A stretch of 64,000 nucleotides of DNA from CADCTM01 sp049671305 (GTDB lineage Bacteria; Cyanobacteriota; Cyanobacteriia; Cyanobacteriales; Coleofasciculaceae). Within the stretch, counting starts at the first letter, position 1. Each line of letters opens with the position of its first letter. This document shows, one piece after another, positions 1-8,904 of the stretch. The stretch is taken from the NCBI GenBank assembly GCA_049671305.1, contig JBATUR010000020.1, forward strand, positions 23,823 through 87,822, written 5' to 3'. The notes beneath the pieces were generated by a model. That model did not search any database. It saw nothing but the letters and a program-made list of their open reading frames with translations, and was not told where the DNA came from. The translations under genes and the position numbers were made by a program.

Positions 1-709
1 ATAAATGATCAGTATTAGGTCTAACTCCTTTCTTCCAAATACTTTTATTATTTCGATATCCCACAAAAACTAATCCTGATTTCTGTTGCGTAGGTTTATC
101 TATTAAAGTATAACTTGTAGGGTCTAAGTATTCAAAATTACCTGACTGGCAAAGGAAGTTTTTTAATTTTGGTACAGGAGAAAATCTTCTCAGTTTTTTA
201 AAGTTAAATTGTTTATGCTTGGTAGCAACAATAATAATCCTCTCCCGATTTTGTGGAACTCCAAAATCTTTAGAATTAAGCAATTGGTAACTAACTTTAT
301 ATCCCAAGTCTTTTAAAGAATATAAAATTACCTCAAGGGTTTTGCCTTTGTCATGATGCATTAAATATTTGACATTTTCTAGTACAATAACTGAAGGACT
401 TTTAGCCTCAATTATTTCAGAAACACGAAAAAACAATGTCCCTCGTGCATCTTGAAACCCTTGTCTTTTACCACATATACTAAAAGGCTGACAAGGAAAT
501 CCGGCTGTTAAAAGATCAAAGTCAGGAATACTATTAATATCTATTTCTGTAATATCGGTTGCAGGTTGTTCTGCGAAATTATTAAAATAGACTTCCTGGC
601 ATTTGGGATTGATTTCACAGGAATACACGCATTCATACCCTATTTGTTCAAAGGCAATTCTAAAACCACCAATTCCAGCAAATAAGTCAATAAATTTTAG
701 CTTTTTCAC
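1..709 (-). CDS. DNA (cytosine-5-)-methyltransferase, 3' part outside window
   Basis: My reading of the reverse strand from a GTG at 709 gives about 236 residues, open to the window edge. It begins KKLKFIDLFAGIGGFR, which is the AdoMet-binding motif I of C5 cytosine methyltransferases. Further on come the catalytic PCQPFS motif, whose Cys attacks C6 of cytosine, the ENV motif, and QNRERI. The enzyme methylates cytosine in a specific duplex sequence. The target-recognition region and C-terminus lie outside the window, so specificity and any partner endonuclease cannot be seen. The frame is open upstream of the GTG to a TGA, with no ATG available. It follows cdd on the same strand. Family assignment is secure; whether it is part of a restriction system or solitary is unknown. 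Confidence 0.93.
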   Translation of the reverse strand, partial: MKKLKFIDLFAGIGGFRIAFEQIGYECVYSCEINPKCQEVYFNNFAEQPATDITEIDINSIPDFDLLTAGFPCQPFSICGKRQGFQDARGTLFFRVSEIIEAKSPSVIVLENVKYLMHHDKGKTLEVILYSLKDLGYKVSYQLLNSKDFGVPQNRERIIIVATKHKQFNFKKLRRFSPVPKLKNFLCQSGNFEYLDPTSYTLIDKPTQQKSGLVFVGYRNNKSIWKKGVRPNTDHL

Positions 710-776
710 TCTATTTTGTCATCAAGTTTAGTTGTTTATTGTAAAACATTTCTGCACACTTCAACCCGCTTCTAAT

Positions 777-1679
777 TTAGCTGGCGCGCACTACCTCTAA
801 TTCCAAACTACATACAGATTTCAAAACATTAATACTAACATCAATTTGACTACATTGAGAAGCTAACTTTTCTACTAAAACAACACGTTGAATATCTTGA
901 TATATGTTACCTCCTAAATTTAATTGAGAAAGTGCAGATTGCAAGGGCGACATACTTGGATTAAAGGCAACATTCTCAGCATAACGTCCCGTATAAACTA
1001 TGCCATTTGTTGTTAACAAAGCTACTCCACTATATCCTTTTGAATAAGGAGCATAACTTGTATTTGCCGCAGCTAGTGCAGTAAGTCTCACTGAATCATT
1101 ACTACTTTCTTGCAATTGCAAATGATGCTGTTCGTATTGCATTAAACCACCTTCAATGCCTAAATCTTTTGGACTAAAAGGTTCCGGCAATAAATCAGTA
1201 AGTCTTCTAATTGAATTATTTGGCAATAAAATCTTTAAATCTGGGGCAGTTACTAATTCATTTAAAAATTGCCGACAATAACCGCAAGGTAAATAATTAA
1301 TTGCAATACTCGATAAACCAATTTCACCATTCAACCAAGCATTATTCACGGCTGCTTGCTCGGCATGAACACTCATACTTAAAGCTTGACCAATAAATTC
1401 CAAATTAACGCCAAAATAAAGATTGCCGCTTGCTCCCCGACTAACTGCCCCTACCTTAAATTTAGAAATAGGTGGATGTGCATATAAACCAGCCAGCGGT
1501 AGCAAACTTACCATCAATTCTTCAACAGACTGCTGAAGAAAAGTTGTAATAATTTGGACATTTTCTGCTAAGATAACGCCTTTGAACTTATCTTTCTTAC
1601 TATTGATGAGCGACAGCAACTTTTCTTGTGCATCAGGTGAAAAACTAAAAAGCGCTTGAGTGATTTCTTCAGGAGTCAC
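777..1679 (-). CDS. cdd: Cytidine deaminase, two-domain type
   Basis: Zn-dependent hydrolytic deamination of cytidine and deoxycytidine to uridine and deoxyuridine, in cytosolic pyrimidine salvage. At 300 residues it matches the long E. coli-type enzyme (about 294 aa, homodimer with a broken second domain) rather than the 130-aa tetrameric form. The catalytic signature HAEQAAVNNAW supplies His105 and Glu107, and PCGYCRQF supplies Cys132 and Cys135. The C-terminal half (about 190-300) looks like a second deaminase fold without zinc ligands, as expected for this subtype. The ATG at 1679 gives the full N-terminal helix region. It stands divergently from the HAD phosphatase gene at 1721 with a 41-base gap that must hold both upstream signals. 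Confidence 0.93.
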   Translation of the reverse strand: MTPEEITQALFSFSPDAQEKLLSLINSKKDKFKGVILAENVQIITTFLQQSVEELMVSLLPLAGLYAHPPISKFKVGAVSRGASGNLYFGVNLEFIGQALSMSVHAEQAAVNNAWLNGEIGLSSIAINYLPCGYCRQFLNELVTAPDLKILLPNNSIRRLTDLLPEPFSPKDLGIEGGLMQYEQHHLQLQESSNDSVRLTALAAANTSYAPYSKGYSGVALLTTNGIVYTGRYAENVAFNPSMSPLQSALSQLNLGGNIYQDIQRVVLVEKLASQCSQIDVSINVLKSVCSLELEVVRAS

Positions 1680-1720
1680 GGCATCAGATTGCTAAACGTA
1701 TCAATTAGTATTTATAGCGT

Positions 1721-2410
1721 ATGAACAAAGGCTTAGACATGACAAACCAAATGATTTCCTATCCCTTTTCTGCCGTCTTATTTGACATGGATGGAGTTAT
1801 TATTGATAATACTCCACTCCATCAATCGGTTTGGCAGGAATTTGCCCACTTGCACGGACTTAACCCCTCAAAAGATGTGATCCGGGCGACTAATGGGCGT
1901 CGTGCTGTTGATGTGGTATTGTCATTATTTGGTAGTATCCCTCACGCGCAAGTCGTCGAGTTAGCTGCAGCACGGGGTGTACTTTATCGTCAACGCCTTG
2001 CTACCACTGACATCCAGCCTGTTTCTGGGGTTAAGTCGTTTCTGGAAAAACTCGGTGCATTGGGTGTCCCACGTGTACTCGCCACCAGTGCGCGTCCTGA
2101 TAATGTTACCTTGGTACTTAATCGTTTGCAGTTGTTTAATTACTTTGAAAACATTGTTTCTGCCTCGGATGTCTGCAATGGCAAACCAGATCCTGAAGTT
2201 TATTTAACAGCAGCAAGACGTGCTTTTGTTCAACCAGAAACTTGTTTAGTAATTGAAGATTCTCTACCGGGAATTGTAGCCGCCAAAGCTGCTGGTAGTT
2301 TCTGTTTAGGAATGACAACCAGCCAATCTGAGGAGAGTTTGAAACAAGTTGGGGCGGATTGGGTAGCGCCAGATTTTTGTAACCTACCCAATCAATTGCA
2401 AATTGCTTGA
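1721..2410 (+). CDS. HAD-superfamily phosphatase, beta-phosphoglucomutase-like
   Basis: A 229-residue haloacid-dehalogenase fold enzyme. Motif I is FDMDGV (nucleophile Asp22, acid/base Asp24). Motif II is the ATSARP segment near 121-126, motif III is Lys155 in GKPDPEVY, and motif IV is Glu179-Asp180 in VIEDSLPG. The helical cap between motifs I and II, the phrase KPDPEVYLTAARR and the overall length match the beta-phosphoglucomutase/phosphoglycolate phosphatase-like subgroup. The substrate cannot be assigned from sequence; sugar phosphates or phosphoglycolate are plausible. In-frame ATGs at 1739 and 1751 are alternative starts, and the first few residues are not conserved-looking. Its stop is one base from the convergent SplB-like gene. 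Confidence 0.88.
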   Translation: MNKGLDMTNQMISYPFSAVLFDMDGVIIDNTPLHQSVWQEFAHLHGLNPSKDVIRATNGRRAVDVVLSLFGSIPHAQVVELAAARGVLYRQRLATTDIQPVSGVKSFLEKLGALGVPRVLATSARPDNVTLVLNRLQLFNYFENIVSASDVCNGKPDPEVYLTAARRAFVQPETCLVIEDSLPGIVAAKAAGSFCLGMTTSQSEESLKQVGADWVAPDFCNLPNQLQIA

Positions 2411-2411
2411 A

Positions 2412-3533
2412 TTATGTCCAATAAAGCAGGCGAGTTTGGGGAAAGCGTTTTGCTATTTCTGTTTCAAAATAGCGGCGTAGCAACTTCATGGTATCAGCTT
2501 CGTAGACATATTTTGTGCCGCCGAATTTGTTGCGCTTAACGCTACGTTTTTCCTCGTCCATATCTAATTTACTTTGAGGATACCAGGTTTCTAGCACTTG
2601 CTTAGAACCTGGGGTAAAGCGGTGAGAAATTAACTCAAAAGTGAGGTCACAATCAAAATCAATTGCTTCGCTAATTTGGTCAAAAAGGCGGTCATAATGT
2701 ATCCTCCAATCATCAATTGGCATAATCGGCGCAATCACCAAACCCACCGGATAACCGCCACCACCTTTTGAGCGAGGCAGTGCCAGCTTGCGTAGTGCCT
2801 GAAGACGAGATGCCACCTTTGCCGTACCCCCCTCAAACTTTCCGGAAACGGGTGCGGCATTCACACTAAAACGGCAACGTGTACGACCATTATGGGGCAA
2901 GTCGAGCAGTTCATCTACGGCATCAAACTTTGACACCCAACGCAGATATGCATCTTCTCTGGTGCCAAAATAAGAAATACACTTTGCCAAACTACCCGTC
3001 AAATGCTCGATACCTAACGGATCAGTGTAGCAGCTTACTTCATAAGATGTCGCTGTTCCCGCTTGCTCATATGCTGCCAAATTATCTAAAATCTGCGGCA
3101 AATTGGCAAAAACGCGAATTACTGGAGGACCCGATAAACTGCCTGCCAAATAACAATATTGACAGTGTGCAGGACAACCTTCTGCAATGTGAAACTGCCA
3201 GTCTGCTGAAGGTGGAATAGGACTGAGTTTAAAAGCACTCGGCGGTGCTGTAACAACGGCAAGTGTACGCTTACTATTGTCGTAGGTTTCTCTGTCATCT
3301 TTACCCCGTAAACCTGTTATGCGGTTTCGCGGCAATTCTTGAACTGGTAAGTTAAGAGACTGTACACGCGCTAAGATTTCTTGTCCCCAAGATTCATCTA
3401 ATGCTGCAGGTGTAAACAACACTTGCTCAGGCATCCAAAGTCTCGGTTCAGAGGATTGTAAGTTTAGCTTTGGTTGGTTTATTGTTGGGTTTATCAAAGT
3501 AGCTGTTCCTAATATTATACAGTATTTTTTCAA
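2412..3533 (-). CDS. SplB-like radical SAM protein
   Basis: A 373-residue member of the spore photoproduct lyase-like radical SAM family. The 4Fe-4S cluster motif CxxxCxxC is Cys120, Cys124 and Cys127 in AEGCPAHCQYCYL, and QVLFTPAALDE near residue 37 is typical of the cyanobacterial version. Such proteins cleave AdoMet to a 5'-deoxyadenosyl radical. In Bacillus SplB this repairs the thymine dimer called spore photoproduct, but cyanobacteria do not sporulate, so a general DNA-repair or unrelated radical role is inferred. The first 33 residues before WMPEQVLFTP look poorly constrained, so the true start may be downstream of the ATG at 3533. It converges on the HAD gene. Confidence 0.85.
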   Translation of the reverse strand: MKKYCIILGTATLINPTINQPKLNLQSSEPRLWMPEQVLFTPAALDESWGQEILARVQSLNLPVQELPRNRITGLRGKDDRETYDNSKRTLAVVTAPPSAFKLSPIPPSADWQFHIAEGCPAHCQYCYLAGSLSGPPVIRVFANLPQILDNLAAYEQAGTATSYEVSCYTDPLGIEHLTGSLAKCISYFGTREDAYLRWVSKFDAVDELLDLPHNGRTRCRFSVNAAPVSGKFEGGTAKVASRLQALRKLALPRSKGGGGYPVGLVIAPIMPIDDWRIHYDRLFDQISEAIDFDCDLTFELISHRFTPGSKQVLETWYPQSKLDMDEEKRSVKRNKFGGTKYVYEADTMKLLRRYFETEIAKRFPQTRLLYWT

Positions 3534-3554
3534 TTAACAACACAGAATAAAAGC

Positions 3555-3590
3555 AGCTTTCTTCTAACAGGCAATGCTAAAAGAAAGCTA
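3555..3590 (-). terminator. Probable intrinsic terminator of the RemA-like gene
   Basis: The arms agctttctt (3555-3563) and aagaaagct (3581-3589) form a perfect 9-bp stem with a 17-base loop. It lies just past the stop of the minus-strand gene at 3597. Read on the minus strand the stem is followed by gcttttatt, a T-rich tail. Confidence 0.5.
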
Positions 3591-3596
3591 CTCAAC

Positions 3597-3953
3597 TTAG
3601 GCTTCTATAACTTGACGAATGCGGCGTTCTAAACGTTCGAGGTCTAAGCCACCTTCGTCACGACTAATACGCCGTACAGTTGTATTAACATTGCTCAAAT
3701 CTGTTAATAAATCTTGTAAAATTTCTTGTTGCTGACGAGATTGAGTAACCTCGCGGGGTTCCTGTACTAAATCACGGATAATTGTGTCTTCAGCACGTGA
3801 GGCAACAACGGGATCAGTTTGTCCTTGTACGTGAACAAATGTCCTTCTTCCGGGTCCTCGTTCTTCTTCAATTGGGATTACTGCTGTTACTTGATCTGAG
3901 CGAACGTACTTACCAAAACCAAGGTGAACTAGCACTGATGATTGAATTTTCAT
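3597..3953 (-). CDS. Small RemA/DUF370-like protein, possible regulator
   Basis: A 118-residue protein with no catalytic motif. Residues 8-60 carry a pattern resembling RemA (DUF370) of Firmicutes and cyanobacteria. LGFGKYVRSDQVTAVIPIEE is close to the RemA opening of NIGFG, N/V, R-VAIVSPE. It is followed by a basic GRRTFVHV segment, and ASRAEDTIIRDL resembles the closing SAVQPETVAHRL of RemA. The remaining half is an acidic/basic helical tail with Arg-rich stretches. RemA forms rings that bind DNA and activate matrix genes. The similarity is by eye only and the C-terminal extension is not a RemA feature, so DNA binding is inference. A hairpin terminator follows at 3555-3590. Confidence 0.62.
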   Translation of the reverse strand: MKIQSSVLVHLGFGKYVRSDQVTAVIPIEEERGPGRRTFVHVQGQTDPVVASRAEDTIIRDLVQEPREVTQSRQQQEILQDLLTDLSNVNTTVRRISRDEGGLDLERLERRIRQVIEA

Positions 3954-4235
3954 ATAAGCTTTTCTGCGGTTGCTTATCTTTATTTTAACCTCTAATTCGA
4001 TGACCTTAAAACTATACAGATAGTGGGTTTCACCCTAATTTGGTAGGGTTATCTGCTAAGTATTTTTGCGGCAGAAAAGAAGATTGATAAGTAGGTTTTG
4101 AGCCAAGCTATGAACAATAATTAAAGAAAAACTGATGATTTACTCAGTTTTAACTAAAGCATCTTCAAAAATTAAATAAACTTGGCTTATTCTGCCTATT
4201 TATACTTAAAAAATTTCCTCCTTAAACAGGCAAAT

Positions 4236-5018
4236 TTATACTATTCTCTCGGTTAAGGTGTTGCTGTTATGAGCAAGAGAATTGAGCTTGGCTTCATAAA
4301 AACGACAAGAGGCAACTCCTAATGAATAAATCAATGCAGCATTAGAAGATGCTCCAACTGCCGCACCAACTACAGGAATTAATTCTACCAAACCTAAACC
4401 AACTTTTAAGCCTCCAGATCCACCTACAGATAAGCCAAAAATTGCTAATACTTCTCCCCGTCGCGAGGGTTCTTGAAGTGAAAATCCGTAAGCTGAAGCA
4501 ATACGATAAATCATCTCAGCTTGAATAGCAGTAACGGCGGCGATATCTGCGGCAAATAAAGTTAAAGCTAGAGGCGGTACGAAGTTAGTTAATAATCCAA
4601 TTCCTCCAGCTTTGAGTGAGGCATCGATAATAATACGATGAGCAATTTGTTCGGGTGTTTCTAAAGGATAATCTTGTCTTAGTTTGTCAACTTCTTTCTG
4701 TGCTGCATCCAAATCAACTTGTCCAAGTGCTGTTAGTAACCAACCTAGTCCCGGCACTTTGGCGGCATATTTGACTAATTGATTTTCCGCAATGGGAGTA
4801 ACAATTTTACCGACAGTTTCTGTACTTTGCTCGACAAATTTTAGAGCTAAAGGTGTGACGGTTTCGCTGACAGCCGTGGTAGTATTAGTAACATTATTAG
4901 TAGCAGACTGCATGGCATCTGTGGCTAACTTAGCGGTTGAAGTAGCGATTTTAGTTGCTGTGGCAATTGCCTCATTTACATGATCCATACCTGAACGTTC
5001 TTTGCTTTGTGTTGTCAT
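4236..5018 (-). CDS. EcsC/DUF697-like protein
   Basis: A 260-residue protein. The first 70 residues are a Thr/Ala/Val-rich amphipathic stretch (TATKIATSTAKLATDAM). The rest carries the glycine-rich, weakly hydrophobic helices of EcsC-like proteins: SLKAGGIGLLTNFVPPLALT, then AADIAAVTAIQAEMIYRIA with the AYG turn, then VELIPVVGAAVGASSNAALI. These families are thought to associate with membranes; biochemical function is not established. It is monocistronic by appearance, with 282 bases to the next gene downstream and 258 upstream. The choice between EcsC and DUF697 cannot be settled by eye. Confidence 0.65.
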   Translation of the reverse strand: MTTQSKERSGMDHVNEAIATATKIATSTAKLATDAMQSATNNVTNTTTAVSETVTPLALKFVEQSTETVGKIVTPIAENQLVKYAAKVPGLGWLLTALGQVDLDAAQKEVDKLRQDYPLETPEQIAHRIIIDASLKAGGIGLLTNFVPPLALTLFAADIAAVTAIQAEMIYRIASAYGFSLQEPSRRGEVLAIFGLSVGGSGGLKVGLGLVELIPVVGAAVGASSNAALIYSLGVASCRFYEAKLNSLAHNSNTLTERIV

Positions 5019-5276
5019 AACTTTGTCTAATATTTTGATAATTTTGCAGCAATTAGCTTATACTTTAGAAGAGTTGCAACTAATCTCACATCTCTCCTCT
5101 GATAGTGATTTGATAATCCTCAAGATTGAAATTAGTTAATTTAGATAGTTGCAAAGCAGATTATCGCTTGCTATTTTGCTCAGACAGACAAACCCTAGCC
5201 AACTTACCAGAAAAATCTCACACACTCTCTAAAATAAGCAGTAAGCTATTCTACGGCGCTCATTGCAACTCAAAAT

Positions 5277-6512
5277 ATGGTTAGTATTAACAACAACTAC
5301 CTCAAACTCAAAGCTGGTTACTTATTTCCGGAAATTGCGCGACGAGTCAGCGCTTTTGCCGAAGCCAATCCTGATGCTAAAATTATTAAACTTGGTATTG
5401 GTGATGTTACGGAACCTTTACCCGCAGCTTGCCGCACGGCGATGATTAAAGCGGTTGAAGAAATGGGCGATCGCAAAACCTTCCAAGGCTATGGTCCCGA
5501 ACAAGGTTATACTTGGTTACGCGAGAAAATTGCTGCTCACGACTTCCAGAAAAGAGGATGTGATATTGATGCTTCAGAAATCTTTATCTCTGATGGCTCA
5601 AAGTGCGACAACGGCAACATTCTCGATATCTTAGGTGATGATAATATTATTGCCGTTACTGACCCCGTGTATCCTGTTTATGTCGATACTAACGTCATGG
5701 CAGGACATACTGGAGATGCGAATCAGCAAGGTGAGTATGCAGGTTTAGTTTATCTGCCAATTACCGCCGAAAATAACTTTACCGCTCAAATTCCCACGAA
5801 AAAAGTTGATCTAATTTATCTTTGCTTTCCTAATAATCCCACAGGAGCAACGGCAACGCGGTCACATCTGCAAGCTTGGGTGGATTATGCTAGAGCTAAT
5901 GGCTCAATTATTTTCTTTGATGCCGCTTATGAAGCCTATATTAGCGATCCAGACATCCCCCATTCTATCTATGAAATAGAAGGTGCAAGAGATTGTGCGA
6001 TCGAATTTCGCTCTTTTTCCAAAAATGCCGGGTTTACCGGTACTCGTTGCGCCTTAACTGTGATGCCCAAAACCCTTACCGCCAAAGCTGCCGACGGTAG
6101 TGATGTGCAACTTTGGAAGTTATGGAACCGTCGTCAATCTACCAAATTTAATGGCGTTTCTTACATTGTGCAACGTGGTGCTGAGGCAGTTTATTCTCAA
6201 GAAGGTACTGCACAAATCAAGGAACTTGTCAACTTTTATATGGAAAATGCCGCAATTATTCGTGACAAATTAACAGCAGCAGGTTTGCAAGTACATGGTG
6301 GCGTGAATGCACCTTATGTGTGGGTAAAAACGCCAAATAATCTTTCGAGTTGGGACTTTTTTGATAAGTTATTGCAGACTTGCAACGTTGTCGGCACTCC
6401 GGGTTCTGGTTTTGGTGCAGCAGGGGAAGGATATTTTCGCATCTCTGCATTTAATAGTCGGGAAAATGTGGAAGAGGCAATGAAGCGAATTACTGAAAAG
6501 TTTAAGGTATAA
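5277..6512 (+). CDS. dapL: LL-diaminopimelate aminotransferase
   Basis: Converts L-tetrahydrodipicolinate plus glutamate directly into LL-diaminopimelate and 2-oxoglutarate. This is the one-step DapL route to lysine and peptidoglycan used by cyanobacteria, plants and chlamydiae in place of the acylated DapD/DapC/DapE pathway. At 411 residues it is standard length. The N-terminus (NNNYLKLKAGYLFPEIARRV) and GIGDVTEPLP are diagnostic of DapL. YLCFPNNPTGA is the class I/II aminotransferase substrate-binding stretch, and Lys249 in FRSFSKNAGFTGTRC forms the Schiff base with pyridoxal phosphate. Start ATG at 5277. It appears to be transcribed alone. Confidence 0.97.
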   Translation: MVSINNNYLKLKAGYLFPEIARRVSAFAEANPDAKIIKLGIGDVTEPLPAACRTAMIKAVEEMGDRKTFQGYGPEQGYTWLREKIAAHDFQKRGCDIDASEIFISDGSKCDNGNILDILGDDNIIAVTDPVYPVYVDTNVMAGHTGDANQQGEYAGLVYLPITAENNFTAQIPTKKVDLIYLCFPNNPTGATATRSHLQAWVDYARANGSIIFFDAAYEAYISDPDIPHSIYEIEGARDCAIEFRSFSKNAGFTGTRCALTVMPKTLTAKAADGSDVQLWKLWNRRQSTKFNGVSYIVQRGAEAVYSQEGTAQIKELVNFYMENAAIIRDKLTAAGLQVHGGVNAPYVWVKTPNNLSSWDFFDKLLQTCNVVGTPGSGFGAAGEGYFRISAFNSRENVEEAMKRITEKFKV

Positions 6513-6755
6513 AGCAGCGGATGTTGTAGCGGACAAATGCGGATAGGTTACTCGTTAGTTGCGGATATTATTCAGTATATAGTTCCGTTGCTTAGGTAAA
6601 TCACTTATCTGTAAAACCGTTACAACATCCTTGCCAAAGGTATACATCTCTAGATAGAGACAGTTGCCGCAGAGTCTATCTAATGGTGCTATCAAGTTGT
6701 CGATAAATTTCTTAACCTAAGCTATATAAAGCGTTCAATTAGGAAAAGACTTATT

Positions 6756-7343
6756 ATGACAAACGACATTTCACCTGAACTCACAAAAGGTGATATCAAA
6801 AAAAGTATTAATGCTTCAATCTGGATTGGTGCCCTTTTGATCTTGTTAGGAATAGGTGCGATCGCCTTACCTCGCTTTTCAACCATTGTAGCAGAAACCT
6901 GGATTGCTTTAATCCTCGTCTCTGCAGGTGCCGCCAAGATAGTTTATGCCTTTCAAAATCGTAGTGCCGAAAGCGGTTTTATCTGGAAGTTATTGTTAAG
7001 CATCCTCTATATTGCTACAGGTGTAATGTTGTTTGTTTATCCCTTAACTGGTGTTTTGACACTCACCATTTTACTAGGTAGCTTCTTGTTAACTGAAGGA
7101 GTATTTGAACTGATTTTAGCCTTCAAGTTACGTCCACAACAAAACTGGACATGGGCGCTAGGCAATGGCATTATTACCTTAATTTTAGGTGCAATGATTT
7201 GGTTTCAGTGGCCCTTTAATGCACCTTGGTTAATTGGTACACTGGTTGGTGTAAGTGTTCTCTTTACAGGCATTTCACGAATCATGCTATCTTTAAATAT
7301 TCGTTCTGCACTGAATCAATCTGAGCCTACAGCTACTATCTAA
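6756..7343 (+). CDS. HdeD-family (DUF308) membrane protein
   Basis: A 195-residue integral membrane protein with about six hydrophobic helices, starting WIGALLILLGIGAIALPRFS and TWIALILVSAGAAKIVYAF. A repeating two-helix layout is typical of HdeD/DUF308 proteins. In E. coli HdeD contributes to acid resistance; in cyanobacteria the family is linked to stress, but the mechanism is unknown. The short hydrophilic N-terminus has no signal peptide. A strong hairpin follows the stop at 7393-7427. Confidence 0.88.
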   Translation: MTNDISPELTKGDIKKSINASIWIGALLILLGIGAIALPRFSTIVAETWIALILVSAGAAKIVYAFQNRSAESGFIWKLLLSILYIATGVMLFVYPLTGVLTLTILLGSFLLTEGVFELILAFKLRPQQNWTWALGNGIITLILGAMIWFQWPFNAPWLIGTLVGVSVLFTGISRIMLSLNIRSALNQSEPTATI

Positions 7344-7392
7344 TCTAAGTTAGTCTTATCCAGGTTGTTTTGATAATTAAATAAAGTAAAAA

Positions 7393-7427
7393 AACGGGTT
7401 AGAGATAGTTATTATCTTTAACCCGTT
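7393..7427 (+). terminator. Hairpin, probable terminator after the HdeD gene
   Basis: Arms aacgggttagagata (7393-7407) and tatctttaacccgtt (7413-7427) pair over 15 positions with one G:T wobble and a 5-base loop. There is an A-rich run before and a weaker T-rich stretch after, so it could serve either strand. Confidence 0.65.
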
Positions 7428-8028
7428 GTGATTATTTAAATCATCTGTTGCCAAAAATGAATTAGTAATTAAAACTATAAAAACCAGTATCAAACAGCAT
7501 CAGAAATTGATACTGCTGATTAAAAGTCACATTGACAATTGGCAGATTTCTATATTCAGTAATTGGCAGAAAAACTATTTAAATTCTGCCTTAGCAGCAG
7601 CAAGTTTTTTTGGCAAACTTGCCGAAAATGATTAGTTATGCGTGATATTTGGCAGAAACCAGAACAGCAAGCTTATATTGGTAAGCAGGATAACATAACA
7701 ACATAGCATCATCCTTAAGATAGAACTGTAAATTTATTAAGCAGAAAGTGTAAGCACACTTGGCAGCAATACTATAAACTAAGATCCAATTAAAAAAGAT
7801 AGAAAAGCGATCGCAACGCACTATCTCCTGTAAGATTTATACGGATTAATCTTTGATACACTACCCCAAACGAAATGAATGGAGATGCTTGCTTCTCTAC
7901 AGACCAAGTAAAGCATTAACATTTGTCTGATCATAACGATCAACTAATCTAGTGCTAGTGATCTCAAAGCCTCAATCCCCACTTTACCAGCAACAAGACA
8001 GAGCTAAAATTCAAGAGGAAGCCTTGTA
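7428..8028. other. Non-coding stretch upstream of the stressosome operon
   Basis: About 600 bases with no convincing gene. A 61-codon minus-strand frame (7636-7821) has no recognisable protein character. I see several copies of the word ttggcag between 7530 and 7680 and one HIP1-related gcgatcgc near 7808. The promoter for the rsb operon must lie here, but I cannot place it. Confidence 0.5.
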
Positions 8029-8892
8029 ATGAGCTTAAACGGCAAAAGCCAAATCTCAGAAATTATCAAAAACTACAAATCGGAACTTTTGTCAAGCTGG
8101 CTTCAAGAACAAATAGCTGCTGGTATCCGCACCGACTTAATTAAAGAAACCCAACTACAAGAAGAGTGTCGAGAATTCCTGGACTTACTAACACAAGCCC
8201 TACAGTCTGATAATAACAACATAAAAGCATCCGAGTGGCAAGAGGTGCGACAACTACTAGCAGATATTTCCCGCAACCGAGGACAAAAAGGCTTTTCTCC
8301 CAGCGAAACCGCCACCTTTATTTTCTCATTTAAACAACCACTATTTGCCAAATTACAAGAAGTCTTTGCCGAAGATAGTAAACACTTAATAGAAGAAACT
8401 TGGTTAGCAACAACCATACTTGATCAATTAGGACTGTGGACAACAGAAAGTTACCAAAAAGCCCGCGAACAAGTAATCCTTCGGCAACAAGAAGAATTGA
8501 TGGAACTTTCCACCCCAGTCGTCAAACTTTGGGATGGCATTTTAGCATTGCCAATTATTGGTACTTTAGATAGTGCCAGAACCCAAGTTGTTATGGAGTC
8601 ACTATTACAGCGCATTGTCGATACAGGTGCAGAAGTAGCAATTATCGATATTACCGGCGTACCAACTGTTGATACCCTCACCGCCCAACACCTACTCAAA
8701 ACCATCACAGCAGCACGTTTAATGGGAGCAGATTGTATTATTAGTGGCATTCGTCCTCAAATTGCCCAAACCATAGTTTATCTTGGTGTAGATTTACAAG
8801 ATGTCGTTACCAAATCCTCACTTGCTGATGCCTTTGCTCTGGCATTAAAACGCACAGGAAGAACCATTACTCGTGTTCAAAATCTCTCATAA
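8029..8892 (+). CDS. Stressosome sensor/scaffold protein RsbR-like
   Basis: A 287-residue two-domain protein. Residues 1-155 are a helical RsbRD-type N-terminal domain (SELLSSWLQEQIAAG), which replaces the globin-like sensor of Bacillus RsbRA. Residues 165-275 are a STAS domain (LPIIGTLDSART, then DITGVPTVDT). In Bacillus, RsbR and RsbS co-assemble into the icosahedral stressosome, and RsbT phosphorylates threonines of the RsbR STAS domain. Thr179 and Thr209 occupy the corresponding GTxD and DITGVP segments, though the exact mapping is mine. It is the first of six same-strand genes, 12 bases before rsbS. The input signal is unknown; no heme or flavin motif is visible. Confidence 0.88.
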   Translation: MSLNGKSQISEIIKNYKSELLSSWLQEQIAAGIRTDLIKETQLQEECREFLDLLTQALQSDNNNIKASEWQEVRQLLADISRNRGQKGFSPSETATFIFSFKQPLFAKLQEVFAEDSKHLIEETWLATTILDQLGLWTTESYQKAREQVILRQQEELMELSTPVVKLWDGILALPIIGTLDSARTQVVMESLLQRIVDTGAEVAIIDITGVPTVDTLTAQHLLKTITAARLMGADCIISGIRPQIAQTIVYLGVDLQDVVTKSSLADAFALALKRTGRTITRVQNLS

Positions 8893-8904
8893 AACAGCAA
8901 AATT

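Noticed and set aside
5263..5445. Overlapping plus-strand frame at the dapL start
   Set aside because: A shadow in another frame of the well-supported dapL gene.
7636..7821. 61-codon minus-strand frame
   Set aside because: No protein-like composition, no ribosome site and no homology I recognise; placed in the non-coding gap.
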